From Arachis hypogaea (Eukaryota > Streptophyta > Magnoliopsida > Fabales > Fabaceae), in the NCBI RefSeq assembly GCF_003086295.3, contig NC_092055.1, positions 119,580,692-119,644,691 of the forward strand: 64,000 nt of DNA, written 5' to 3'. Numbering within the stretch: the first letter of the stretch is position 1; every line of letters begins with the position of its first letter. The notes beneath the pieces are model-generated. The model worked only from the letters and a program-made list of their open reading frames with translations. It did not search any database and was not told where the DNA came from. The position numbers were made by a program, and so were the translations under genes. Shown here one piece after another: positions 23,613 through 35,947 of this stretch.

Positions 23613-26600
23613 AAGGACTTAAGTAAAAAATTACACAAAAATATATGTTTAACAAAAAATTATTAAATTTAAAAGATAAAAATATTTTATTTTTTAAATC
23701 ATAATTATAAAAAATTACGTTAAAATTCAATTTCTAAATCATTTTTTAAAAATACATTTTTAATATTGTAAATTTTTGTCACGTTTTTAAATTATTTGAA
23801 AACATTTTATCAATAATAAAATTAAAATGCATTTTCATCAGCAATAAAAATATTCGAATGTATTTTTAGTAGTTTATCCATTTTAAAATTTAACAATATA
23901 TTTCCTGTAAAATTTATAATAATATATATTTTATATTTTAATTAATTTTTATATAATATGGGATCATTTACCTTTTAAATAATTATTTTGATATAAATGT
24001 TATATAATATTATGTAAAATATTATTTATTTCTTATAAAAATTATATATTTTAATCAAATTAATTTAGTTTGATTTAATTTATTTTATATTAATTTAAAA
24101 TCGTATTAGATATTTATAATAACATGATAAAAATATTTAAAAAAATCAAAATCTAATTAAATCTGATCCATTGCATTCGATATATATTCCAATTTTTTAT
24201 TATCATTCAATTAGAATTAACTATATCAATACAGCTAATGAGTTATAACTCAAATGGCATAGTCTCCCCATACTTAATTAAGAGGTTGCGGGTTCGAAAT
24301 TCCTATCTTTGGTAAAAAAAAAAAAATTATATCAATGCAAAAAAATATCAATGAATAAAAAAAATTAAAAAATCATATTATTAATAAAATTAATTTTCAT
24401 TACACAAATGAATGGTTGATTTTTTAGTAGAAAAAGCAATTAATAGAATAGAGACAATAGATAATAAATAATAGAATAGAAATATTAAAAAATATTTTTT
24501 TGTGTATCGTGTTTGAATATAAGGTATAAAACACAATATAATAACTTGTATTATGTTTGAATAGACATAAATAAGACTAAAATATTATGACAAATGATTA
24601 AAATAGTCATGTAATTTTAAAATTTTTGTATTAAATACAAACTAATTTAATAGAGAACGAGAGTACATAAGAGTACAAAGATTACAAGAAGAACTAGTCT
24701 ATGAACCAACAAAATATAAATGGAATTGAAGTAACGAAATTAAAAATAAATAAAATAATATAAGATAGAAGAGTGAATTAAACCTTTATTAACCTGCAGT
24801 GTGCCATAAAAAAGAGAATAAATGATGAGAAGGAAAGAATTATCGATTGTCAAGTAAAAAATTCTACAAAAAAAAAAATACCTGAAAAAAATTAGAACGC
24901 AGAGACAAAAAAAAAAAACAGAAAAAAGAGAGTAATTTCTGAAAACTAAAATAATAATAGAATAATAAAAAATATTCATAAACAAAAAAATTTAAAAATT
25001 TTTTGTGTCCACTTTCTTAAATTTTGTGTCTATTATTATTTTGATAAAAAATAAACACAAAAAATAATAAAAAATTATCCCAAAAATAATGTGTTTAATA
25101 CTTATATCTCCTTTAAATATTTTTTAAATATTCATTATCAATATCTCTATGTTCTGTCCAAAAAAACAAATGTTACCTAGATGATAATGGTTATTTCATG
25201 GTGTAATAAAGAATTTTGGTTGTAATAGGATGTTGTGAACCTAGAAAGGGTTGTTATCGTGACAGCTAGCAATGTCAATCTTCCAATGCATTTTGTTTAT
25301 TGTAATTAGTAGGGTGTCAAAATTCCACTGTCCTACTCTTCACAATAATCAATGGTATAAAGCCACCTAGACACAGAAAACAACTCTTGTTAAGGCGCAA
25401 TCAATCAGCTGCATAGACATTGTTTTAAAGTATAGTTAAAAAAAATTCAATATATACTACTTTTGTATTTTTTATTTATTATTAAAAATAACTAATAAAA
25501 ATTTAAGAGAATCAAAATTTATTTTTTATGATATAAAAGTTAAATATAAAAATTATATACCAAAAATAACAAAAACATTATTTCTCGAATAATAATAATA
25601 AAATCTTTGTTACTTAGTTGACCTTTAGTATTTACTATGCCACTCTTATTAAAGATACCAATCCTTAGCATATTTACAAGATGCTATTTATTTGTACCAT
25701 TTTTTAGTTCAGATATTAAATATACATTTTCTATTTTTTTTACTGTTAAAATATTGATATACATGCAATTATTTTTATATTTTATTTAATATCAATATAC
25801 TTAGATTTTATTTAATATTAGAATTTAATTTTAATATACTGATAGTATAAAACGTTTTAATCGTACAATTATTTATTTTTTTAATGATTATTCAAGCAAC
25901 TAATGATAATTATTTTTTTCTGATATTACATAATTAGATATACATGTAAAATTATTTTATATCGACCGCACATCAAAATTAAATTCTTAATATTATAAGA
26001 AAAGATAACCATATAATTAATAAAAGAATATTTCTTTCCATTTTCACATAAATTTATGAGAAAAATACAGAAATTAAAATCATAGGAACAAAGATCCGTG
26101 TCTAGACTTAGCACTATAAAAATATTTCTATACTCCCGTATCTATGTGTTGATCAGCGCCAATCCTCTCATACACTCGGATCTAGATTCTATTCTTTATT
26201 TTTAGTTTTACAGTTCTACTTCTATACTACAAAGTAATTAATCTAATACTTGATTTTCTTTATACATAGTTAATTATACAGAGGTCGTTCACAAATGGAG
26301 GGGATTGGATTCCAAAAATGAAATAGAGCCAACTAAGGGTGTGAAATGTGTCACACTCCATTTGAAGTAGTTGCTGTAGTGTTTTTTGTTGTAGTGTTTT
26401 TTGTTGGGCACAAAGTAGAAGAGGTTCAGTGGGAGAAGAAGCAATGATAAAAGGACACAAGTACAACTTACATACCATTTTAGATATTATTCCTCAAAGA
26501 ATCGAAGGTATAAATCTATGAGTATCTTTCTTATTGAATTTCATTAGAGAAATTTCAGGTACCTGACGGTTACGGATACAAAATTAAATAGCCTTCACTT

Positions 26601-26719
26601 TTAGTAATCTCTTCTCTCCCTCTCTCTCACTCTGAAAATTTCAAAACCTTTGCAATTTTAAAAAGCCATTAATAACCATACTTGGCTTAATTCTCCTTTT
26701 CCTTATATATGAGAATAAT
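23613..26719 (+). repeat. Tandem unit 3 of the DUF1677 5' flank
   Basis: A direct repeat of unit 2, nearly identical over about 3 kb, ending in the promoter that actually precedes the DUF1677 gene. Differences include the SINE at 24231, the missing SINE of unit 2, and a short tandem duplication of tgtagtgttttttgt near 26380. Confidence 0.88.
24231..24327 (+). mobile_element. Short tRNA-derived SINE
   Basis: An insertion of about 97 bp relative to unit 2, same family as the one at 8602. It shares ctcaaatggcatagtct, has a B-box-like gggttcgaaattc and ends in an A-rich tail. It is flanked by tatatcaat (24222-24230 and 24328-24336). The two insertions at different places in near-identical repeats date after the duplication. 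Confidence 0.82.
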
Positions 26720-26791
26720 CAGGTTCAGAGCATTCATATCAAGCTAGCCAGCAGCGGCAATAATAATAAAATTCTGAGAGAAACGAAGTGT
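26445..26791 (+). promoter_or_regulatory. Core promoter and 5' UTR of the DUF1677 gene
   Basis: A TATA-like ttatatat at 26703-26710 lies about 80 bp before the ATG at 26792, leaving room for a short 5' untranslated region. Upstream are a ctctctccctctctctcac pyrimidine tract and an attttcaaaacc block that recur in both upstream promoter copies. Confidence 0.6.
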
Positions 26792-27280
26792 ATGTCGGCG
26801 GCCGAGACAACGGCCGCGGCAGCGGTGGAGGCAGTGTCGTCCGTGAAATGCTACTGCTGCGGGCTGACGGAGGAGTGCACGCCGCGCTACATCGACCGCG
26901 TGCGGGAGAGGTACGAAGGTCGGTGGATATGTGGACTGTGCGCGGAGGCGGTTAAGGAAGAAACGTTGAAGTCTCGGAGGGACATGAGCACCGATGAGGC
27001 GCTGAAGCGCCACGTAAGCTTCTTCCAAGAATTCAGGTCTTCGAGTTCGAGTTCGGGCCCTCAGGATTTGATCCTTGCAATGAAGCAACTCCTTCTGAGG
27101 TCTCTGGATTCATCTTCTTCTTCTTCGTCGCCGAGAGGTAGTGGCGGTGGAAGAAGACTTGGGAGATCTCAGAGTTGTTTTTCCAGCGTGAATAGTGGAC
27201 CAACCTCGCAGCCAAATCCACACTCTCAGAATAGGATTGTACATGGTAGAGACATTAGAGAGGCATTGACCACTGAATAA
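26792..27280 (+). CDS. DUF1677 family protein (putative zinc-binding)
   Basis: An intact single-exon frame of 162 codons. After an Ala-rich start (MSAAETTAAAAVEAV) comes the DUF1677 core: KCYCCGLTEECTPRYIDRV, with Cys20, 22, 23 and 29, then RWICGLCAEAVKEE, with Cys47 and Cys50. This spacing suggests a small metal-binding fold. The rest is Ser-rich and probably disordered, with a conserved-looking helix (DEALKRHVSFFQEF) near residues 68-82. The family is plant-specific and has no established function. GC content is much higher than in the surroundings, as expected for a real host exon. Its 5' flank has been triplicated and a 13.6-kb element sits 3.1 kb upstream of the promoter copy in use, so expression may differ from orthologues. 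Confidence 0.9.
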   Translation: MSAAETTAAAAVEAVSSVKCYCCGLTEECTPRYIDRVRERYEGRWICGLCAEAVKEETLKSRRDMSTDEALKRHVSFFQEFRSSSSSSGPQDLILAMKQLLLRSLDSSSSSSSPRGSGGGRRLGRSQSCFSSVNSGPTSQPNPHSQNRIVHGRDIREALTTE

Positions 27281-28900
27281 TCATAATTAGGTCTTTTCTA
27301 GTTTGTGACATTTACATCATCGTCATGATTTTGATATCAATCTCTGTTTCACTTTTAATTTGATTATCTTTCTCGGTTTGATTTGATTTCGCTCTCTCTT
27401 CAATTGTTCAGCTTATGAATTTACACCTTAAATTGTGCAATCATATTTATTATCTTTCTTTCAATCATGGAACCTTGGTACAATTCACATTGATTATCGT
27501 TCGTTATACGTACTTTTTGTTAATTGATGGAAAGAGTTATTTACAAATTTAACAGTGATTCTTATATTATACCTTGCGTGACATCAAAATGGAAAGTAAA
27601 AATGGGTATACTTTTGAACTTTGTCACTCTCGGTATCATTGTTAGTTAGTGTTGTTGTTGCATTGAAAAATGTTGGGAAGCAATCAGGATTCAGAAGGTA
27701 TGCCCTTGGCATTAATAATAATTATGGGATATTTGATCACTGTAGTTCGAAAAGTTGTTGCAGATGATTCTTAAAGCAAAACAACAAACAAAAGATGTTT
27801 CTTGTTCCCAATGATTTATTTTCTTTTTCTTTTACCAACCCAATTTTTTTGGTGCACTATACTTCTACTTGGTTGTGATACTGAAAGACGAAAACCTTAA
27901 AGCTACAGCTCTGAAGTTAAGCCATATATTAACTAGATTTGGCGAGGCATTAGAAAAATATCTGCAGTGTAGGGGTCCATTGCTCATTTGCTCCTATTGG
28001 GACATGATTGTGCTTTTAGTGGCAAAATAATGTTCTATCAACATTCGAATTGTCATATTTTGTATTAACACTTATTCTATCCCTTCTATCACTTCTATTT
28101 AGCATGGCTTCTATTTCAACTATAAAATTCTTATATTTTAACAGCATTAGTAATATAGAGTATGAGAAGAAGAAGAACAAGAAGAAAATTGACAAAACAC
28201 AAAGGAATTGACCAATTAAAATACATTAGTATATTTGCATTAAAAATTGCAAAAATATTATATCTTCGTAAATAGTTTAGGTAACAAAAATTCTTTCGTA
28301 TCAATAAGCATTTGTCATATTTAATCTGACCGATGACTACGTCCATGTGCAGAAAGAGTTTTCAAGAAAGAACTTACTTACGCTTTATAGGCCCACTAAA
28401 ACTACGAGTTGGAAAGTGCTGGAACCCTGCTGATAATTGATAAGGATACACAGTAACTCAAACCGTGAAATCTTATCTGTAGTCTGGTACATGCCATTCA
28501 GCCATTCTTCTGTTTTGGTTTTATGCATACCACAAGTTACGTTGACTATAGGGCGTGTGCGTGATTCCCCAATATGATTATCTACCTGTGTTTTTGTGCT
28601 GTCATTTCTATATAAAGAGTTTTTGTTAGGTCTATGATTTAGTTAAATGTGCACCAACCCACCAACTAATAATGTCTTCGGCACATATGATTGCACAGAT
28701 CTACTCCTTTTAATATACAATGCAGTAGTATCTTGTATAGTATATTATAGGAGGCATTTCAAGTGTACCATGCTTTCAAAATGTTTTTAGTAGATCTCAA
28801 ACACCTAGAATCATAAAACACTTTTTTAAACGTATCCTATATTATAAAGAATGAGGTTCTAGAATCTATGATATCATTTCTGTGTGTATTCCATAGTAAA
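27281..28900. other. 3' flank of the DUF1677 gene, intergenic
   Basis: It probably includes the 3' untranslated region for the first few hundred bases (T-rich). No further gene or element end is supported. Confidence 0.45.
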
Positions 28901-28919
28901 AAAGGTTATGCATGTATGA

Positions 28920-29217
28920 TATCATTTCTCTTTGTATTTTTCCACTCTCTAGTCGTAGTTTGAGGATCACTCATGCAATAATGCCTATGCCTATCACTCG
29001 TTGGTACAGTTTGCATCGTCATAGATGAATAGATGATGGACCTAATATTCTGTTCAAAGTGCTAACATGACACTAGATGTTTTTTTTTTTTTTTTTTTTT
29101 TCTGTCCAGCAATTTGGTTAGCAAATTATTAGGATCGTTGAAGTTGACCTACATTTTTGGCATATAGCATCGTTCATCAATGATTTTAAGGTTTTGATGA
29201 AAATTAAAGATGGTTAT
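28920..29217. repeat. Local duplicated block, first copy (A-B)
   Basis: Part A (28920-29052, containing ggatcactcatgcaataatg) recurs at 33006-33122. Part B (about 29057-29217, containing ggatcgttgaagttgaccta) recurs at about 41198-41335. The two copies were probably adjacent tandem repeats before elements were inserted into each. A run of T's lies at about 29080-29100. Confidence 0.7.
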
Positions 29218-32200
29218 TATTTCTCTGTGAATAACCGATTTCAAGGTATAGCTCGTTTTTTCGATATTTGGACTCATTTTTTTTTAGCTTTCTCCGGCGG
29301 TGGACATCTGCAAAGCACTTCAATGCTCAAATTAGTAAGAGTAGAAGATGAATATGAAGTTATTCATTCTGAATAAAGTACCTTTTTGTGTAGTTGAAGT
29401 TTTGTATTTATAGAAGTATTGCGTTGAAGACAGTTACCCAATGGGCCTAATATTATAGAGTTGTTGAGGATATTAGCCTATTTATGTGGTAACTACTCTT
29501 TAGTGATGTGCAGAGAGCAAAACACATACTCCACGTACTCCCTACTCCCTGATGTAGCACGTGTTTATTTAGTTTTAAGCAGATTTCGATTTATAGCTTT
29601 ACCTGAGTCAGATTATATAGTCAACGGATCATATCCCCAAGCTTGACCGGTCAAAGTTTTCAATTAAACGGGTTGAGTTTCTAACCTATAAATCAGAATT
29701 GTGATTATAGCAGTCCCAAGCTCAACTTGTTAAATTAAAAAAAAAAGGAAAAATTGGTAGTGAAAAAGTTATATTGAAAGAGTGTAAATGATCGAACAGA
29801 TGAAATAGATAAACAAATAAATAAAGATGGGTAAAAAAGATTAGAAAGTGAGATAGTTATGTCTATCTATAAATCGGAATGAGTGGTAGCGCCAAAACTT
29901 AGTCAGTTAGTCGACATTTATTCAAAAACCAATTGAAAGGTAAGAGTTGTTCGATCAATATAATTGTGTGGGGATACTTTTCCGAGAACAATTTTTCATG
30001 GCATGCATATAGTATTTGATTGACGCAAGCTGAAAAGTTCGAAAATATATATTCGTTGACGGAATCGATTGTATGATCTGAGGATATAATGATCAATTGT
30101 TTTGAGAATTTTTTCAATACACAACAACTTATTGACAAATTTCTTGCTCAAAATAATTAATTATTAAATATTGAGTAAATAATAAAGATGTTATAACATA
30201 AATAAAATGTGTTGAAAGTAAACATGTATAAATTATTGTAAAATAGGAAAATAAAATTAAAGGGGTGAGCCAATCACTGATATCAAGTAACGATAATTGC
30301 TAATTAAGATAATTGCTAATTAAGTTTGTTTTAGGATTGGTAAAAAGTCTTTTTTTTTTTCGGATTGATTAATTAATTGATTTCGATATATGAAATGATA
30401 AGATACATAAATAATGTAAATCAATTCGAGTATATAGAGTAGTGAATACCTTGTAAGAAGCTATGATGTATTAAAATTTGATATAAAAAATCTATATAAG
30501 CAAACTAGATTATGCATATACATAATTTTACCAAGGTAGAAATGACTTAGTAATTTAATTTTGGTCATTTGCCTTTCATTGCATTCTGTTGTTGAGCTAA
30601 TAGGTCGGTCATCATATACCGGTTTGTTTGAAATGATAGATGGCTTAGTAGTTTGAAAACCGAAGTATAGCTTGATTTTGATTAGTTGATTGAGCCATTT
30701 GTCGTGGTTTGAAAATTGGTACTAATCGAGCACAAGATCAGTAGTCGATTGTAAGTATTTGTTTAAATTATTGGAATATTTGTTTGTGGATAGTATTTAA
30801 AATTATTTATCAGAGAATAGAGGAGTAATAGTCGTGATTGCTTAAAAGTCGAATTATAATTCGGTAAGGAAAATTGGATTTGAATATTGGATTAGTATAT
30901 CCCTTGGGTATTTTTACTTGATATTGATTGATTTGTATTTTGCTTTTGGGATCTAATCATTTGAAGTTTAAGTTTGTGTTTGTACGAAAAAATTGATGGT
31001 AAATGACTTGGTAATCTGAACGCTTTATAAAGGAGTATATCTCGATCGGAGATTTGGTGAGTTGAATGTATGTGATTTTGAAGATTCGTGGTAGAGCAAT
31101 TTATTTTGATCGATTATGCATAAGATAGTTATAGATCAATGAATAATAATGAATGAAATTTAATAGATAATATTGGAAGTAGAGGAATAAAAATTATTAA
31201 TGGAAGAGTAGAACATCACCGTGTTTTGACTTATGAGTTTATCTGTAATGCACTCTTAGACTAGTCTTATATGTTGATTTGAAAAGTTGGCTTATGCTAG
31301 GTGTAAGTTGTCCAAGTTATAGTCCGTCTGGTGGTGTTGCTGCGGGGTTGTTTTGGTGAGATGGTCTATAGCATTGCCTGATTTTTTTTATCGGTGTGAT
31401 TGTGTTGTCCTGTAAATAGAACAGGGTGCAGAAATGTATAGTAAAAATAATAGTGTTAGATATGCTTAAGGAAAGTCAATCGAAAATGAGATACAGGCTG
31501 CTAATTTTTTTTTTTTTTGGTTATCCACTGTATTCCCCAACCCAACAGGTCAAGGACTAATCCATCACGGATCTGAGCTCCATTTAAGGGTCTACCGCTG
31601 GCCAATGGGTTGCTGCATGTACAAGGCGGGATTCGAACCCCCGACACTTGCTAAAGCGGACGAGTGAGCTGACCACTCAACCAACCCAAGTTGGTTAGAT
31701 ACAGGCTGCTAATTCACGACGATGTATAGCATATTGGTATATAAAATGGTAAGATATGTAAAAGTAAAGTGGTTGATGTTTACCTTATAAGAGGTCATGT
31801 CGTATTGAAAATTAAAGTAAAGAAATTATATAAGCAGGTTAGGTCATGCGTATGCATTGTTTCTCCATAGTATAAAACATGTTAGTTTGATACATTGAGG
31901 TTACTTGCCTTATAATTATCTTCCAAGTTATTTTTTTAATTGTAAACACATTTTGAATTCGCCGACTAAAGTTAAAACTGAATCCCCTTATTCCGGAGGC
32001 AAAGTAATTGAAGAAAATGAAAAGAAAAAAACTTGAATAAAATAATATGGACTATCACTGAGTAATCAGGAAAAAATAGTAACTATAGCAATAATAATGT
32101 AAACAAAAATGAGAGAAATTCGTTACAAGTTGGCTTAGATTCATATGTGATTCGATTCTTTGTTGTATATCAGAAATAATAAATTCGATTTATTTGATCA

Positions 32201-32972
32201 AATACTTGCATCATTGTGCTAACTCAGAATTTCTAATAAAAATATGGAAAACGAAAATATTTTATATTTAGCTAAAATTATATACCATTAGACACGGTTA
32301 CGAAAGCATTTAGCAGAATTTGTTTTCTTTGTTGATGGGTTTGGAGTTACTACTACCACGATTGTTATTCCCGAGATGTGGTCATCACCGCTGTTGTTGT
32401 TGTCAGGACTTTTCTGATCCTTCTTATCACCTTGTTTCTTTTATTTTTCTGCCATCGATTAAAACTTGCAAAAATCGGACAAAAAAAAAAGTGATAGTGA
32501 GGTTAAATAAACTCTGTCCCACGATGGGCGCCAAATGTTCTTGCGTGAATAACCGATTCCAAGGTATAACTCGTTTTTCCAATATTCGGACTCGCTTTTC
32601 CTTAGACAAAATGGATGATATGTCGGCTTTCTCCAAGAACGGTGGCGGGCACCTGCAAAGACACTCCAACGCTCAACTTAGTAAGAGTAGAAGATGAATA
32701 TGAAGTTATTTAGAATGAATAACATACCTCTTTGCGTAGTTGAAGTTTTGTATTTATAGAATTATTGTGTTGAAGACGGTTACCCAGTAGGCCTAATATT
32801 GTGGAGTTATTGAGGATGTTAGCCTATTTATGTGGTAACTTCTCTTTAGTGATGTGCCCGTTAGGAGAGCAAAACACGTACTCTACGTACTCCTGATGTA
32901 GCCATGTTTATTTAGTTTTAAACAGATTCCAATTTATAATTTTACCTGATCCGAGTTATAGCCAACGGATCA
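29218..32972 (+). mobile_element. Non-autonomous LTR retrotransposon with 5-bp target duplication
   Basis: LTRs at 29218-29631 and 32536-32972 are clearly related, with shared stretches such as gaataaccgatt, aagagtagaagatgaatatg and cctatttatgtggtaact. Both end in ggatca and are flanked by gttat (29213-29217 and 32973-32977). The related block at 41325-41335 reads aagatagttataatg without the insertion and acts as an empty site. The 2.9-kb interior has no gag or pol frames, so it is a LARD-like element. The right LTR starts tgttcttgcg, while the left one has tatttctctg. It carries a nested SINE. Confidence 0.85.
31507..31696 (-). mobile_element. SINE of about 190 bp nested in the LTR element
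   Basis: A perfect 18-bp target duplication (agatacaggctgctaatt at 31489-31506 and 31697-31714) flanks it. On the minus strand it begins aaccaacttgggttggttga, contains an A-box-like gagtggtcagctcac and a B-box ggttcgaatcccg, and ends in an A tail (T's at the + strand start). A diverged relative lies at 51912-52096. Confidence 0.92.
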
Positions 32973-33005
32973 GTTATAATTCATGTTTTTATTATTTTTC
33001 ATCTA

Positions 33006-33122
33006 TGATATTTTCTTTTTGTATTTTCCACTATCTAGTAGCTGAGGATCACTCATGCAATAATGCCTATGCTTATCACTTGTTGGTACAGTTTGCATCG
33101 TCATAGATGAAAGACCTAATAT
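33006..33122. repeat. Local duplicated block, second copy, part A
   Basis: It matches 28920-29052 and is interrupted just after cctaatat. Its partner part B is found 8 kb away at 41198, so everything between (33123-41197) was inserted or shuffled in later. The first inserted bases, cactacaact, resemble a CACTA terminus. Confidence 0.65.
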
Positions 33123-33339
33123 CACTACAACTCATGCTAATTTTACTGACAGCGCGTGAAAAAATCGAGTGTTCGAAAAATTCGACAGATATTACTAATG
33201 GCTTCGAGCGATTGGTAATAATAAAAAATAATAATACAATAAATTAAAACGTGGGAAAAATTATGGATTTTTTATTTAAATAAATTAAATAAATGTTTTA
33301 TTTACTAAAACAAATACTTTTAAAAATGATTACAAAAAT

Positions 33340-33500
33340 GGGTGGGATTACTTATCTCGTTCATATTGTAAACAAGATAAGTAAGTGCGCATGACACGTG
33401 CATATCTAGTTTACCGTAAATAAGATATGTGCAAACTTATCTTGTTTACACTGTAAACGAGATAAGGTTGGGTCACACCTATATATAGATGTCGTTTACA
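33340..33500. repeat. GTAAACGAGATAAG direct/inverted motif cluster
   Basis: Copies and inversions of gtaaac(g/a)agataag occur at about 33352, 33370, 33412, 33440 and 33458, before a tatatata box and the first MAIN-like exon. This looks like the terminal or promoter array of a MULE that carried the MAIN-like gene. Confidence 0.5.
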
Positions 33501-33720
33501 ACGACGTTCTGAGCCCCATTTCAACCTTTTCCTCCACTTTCTCCTCTCTTCTATCTCTTTTTGACCATATTATTGAGTAAGACGCATATGACGCGTGCAG
33601 TGATCCAAATATCAACAGGCTGAATACGACATGGCACTATGCCGGAGCAGCCGACTTTGTGGTTAGTTATTTTATCTTGACCTTTATGTTATCCCGTATA
33701 TGTATAGTCATGGTTAGGAT

Positions 33721-35947
33721 TAGGGGTGTTCAAAATCGATCCGGACCGAACTAAACCAACGAACCGAACCGAAATAACCGAAAACTGAACAAATCGATAA
33801 CCGAAAAAACTGAAAAAAAAAACAAGTTTTGCTGTTTTTTTACGGTTCGGTTCGATTTTCGGTTTTGACCATGAAAACCCTAACCGAATCGAACCGAACC
33901 AAACCGATTCGGCAAAAACCCCTAAAAATTACCCCCACCCCCACCCCCCAAACGAATGAAATGAGTGCTGCTGCAATGCTGCGCGAGTGTGTGTCCAGCG
34001 TCCCTAACCCCCAAATCCCCAATCGAAACCTAGCTTAGTACTCAGTAGCTCTCTCTTCTCCAAATCTCTCCCTCTGCGCACCCACCACCCAGCCACGGAG
34101 CCAGCCACCCACGTCGTTGAATCTCCACACCTGCGACACCCACGTTCCTCCTAAGTCCCACCACCGTGAAGCCTTCCTCGAATCCCAACGTCGAAGCCTT
34201 CCTCTTCACGGACAGAGCAGAGATCCTCCCAAGTCCCACCACCGCGAAGCCTTCCTCTTCAGCCCAGCACGCCACCCATTGACCTAGCAGGCCAGCAGCA
34301 TTTCTGGGTTCTGGCCACGATCATCAGTTCAACTCAGCACCTCCCAGTCTCCCACCCAGCCCTCCTCCCAAGTCAATATGGAGCTGTTGAGGGATTTCTT
34401 GTGGGATGACGAGTATCGGTTGAAGTGGGATGACATGCTTATACATGCTTCAACCTTACAAGAATGCCCTGTTACTGGGACTATGATGGTGCATTGGGTT
34501 CGCAAGGTAAGTACTGGACACCGGAGTCAATCTCAACTTCCTTTTGGATTTAGATGTTTCTTGCAACTGCCTTTGGCATATTCTAATGTGTTGCGAATTG
34601 CAATTCTCGCTTGCTGCAGTTCTCCTTCTTCTTTTGCAGTGATAGAGAATATATCATTGGTAGAAGAATTTGGGATGCTGGACAAGCTTACTACTGTGTA
34701 ACAAAGGTTTGTAAATGTTTTCTCTGTTGTCTAATAGTGTGAAATGGTGATGGCTTTGTAACAAAGACTTGTGATGTTGCAATTTAGCTTTCAGTTTTTT
34801 AGTTGAAAATTTGACTATTATCAAGTTTCTAGGATACTTCAGCTCAAAAGAATCATTGTCTTATTGTCATAAAAAATTTATGTTGATTCATCTTGATTAT
34901 CCATTCTAGAAACATAATTTATGTCAAAACATACCATTTTCCTTTCTCTTCCCTTGTCTGCAAATATTTACACACTAATTTTTTATAACTTCATCAGTAC
35001 GGAGAGACTTGAAATCCATGTCACTAATATTGTGAAGTGTGCTGCCTTATTGTTTACTCAACCTCGTAGCAATATTAAAGTGAAGTTATTGGGATTCAAT
35101 AAGTCATTTCCCTTGACATGGAATAGCTTGTAGCTAAATATGATAATGATCTTATTCTTAGCTAGATATGATTTCTCATTCTTTTGGGATTGAGAATTTA
35201 TATTATATTTCTAATCTCTTATATCAATTTGTTTAGGGTGTCCCTTGTCCGTCTATGCCAAGGCACAACAAACCTAAACGAGTTGATCTTCATTATTCAA
35301 GCTGGTGCATTCGTCTAGGTAAGAGGAAGCTTAAAATTTAACTCAAAGTACTTTTTACTTATGTGTGTGTTGCATGTGTTAAGAAATCTTTTATGTGTCT
35401 AGATAACTACTTATTATTGAAACTATCTGATGTACTTTCTAAAAAGACAGCCAATACTATTATATATAGTCTGATCCTTGGATGAAAAAGATTATGTTAG
35501 GAGCCCACACATTACTAAAGTACATAGAAGAAAGGATATATTAAGAAATAGATATGATGTGAACTAGATAGTAGTGGGGACAGACATATACTTGTATCCA
35601 ACTTGTTCAGTTGTGTTGACTGTTGAACTATTAAACTTCTTTAATTGTCGTATTTGAATTCTTTTGTCATTAAATTTCATTAGATCAAGACTTTGTTAGC
35701 TATTGTGTATTTGTGTTTGTCGATTTCAATGTTATGACTTTGCAAAATAGTATGGTAGTATTTTTCTTGAATTGATTGAAAAAACCAAACAAACCGAACC
35801 AAGCCAAACCGGTTTTAATTGGTTTGGTTTAGTTCGGATGGCCTTGACAAAAAAACCGAACCAAACCGAACCGTAATTAAATTAGACGATCGAATCGGAT
35901 GACTTTTCCCTCAAAAACCGAACCAAACCGCACCACGAACACCCCTA
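33721..35947. mobile_element. hAT element carrying captured START-domain exons
   Basis: It starts taggggtgttc and ends gaacaccccta, an 11-bp perfect terminal inverted repeat. It is flanked by a perfect 8-bp duplication gttaggat (33713-33720 and 35948-35955), the hAT signature. Sub-terminal ccgaacc/ggttcgg repeats line both ends. No transposase is present. The interior carries host-derived exons with their introns, so this is a 'Pack-hAT' type element sitting in an intron of the MAIN-like relic. Confidence 0.92.
34378..35318 (+). pseudogene. Captured START lipid-transfer domain gene fragment (3 exons)
   Basis: Exon 34378-34506 encodes LLRDFLWDDEYRLKWDDML and ends MMVHWVRK. Exon 34620-34706 encodes DREYIIGRRIWDAGQAYYC and VTK. 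Exon 35237-35318 encodes GVPCPSMPRHNKPKRVDLHY and SSWCIR. Splice sites (AAG|gtaagt, gcag|TTC, AAG|gtttgt, tttag|GGT, ag|gtaaga) are intact and the frame is continuous, without stops. This is the StAR-related (START) domain of the plant PCTP-like membrane proteins. The rest of that gene is missing on both sides, so the piece was captured together with its introns by the hAT element. The short ATG-led frame could be transcribed, but a complete lipid-binding pocket is not encoded. Confidence 0.88.

Noticed and set aside
33125..33160. CACTA-like terminus cactacaactcatg
   Set aside because: No matching right end or 3-bp duplication could be located, so it is not listed as an element; only mentioned as a hint.
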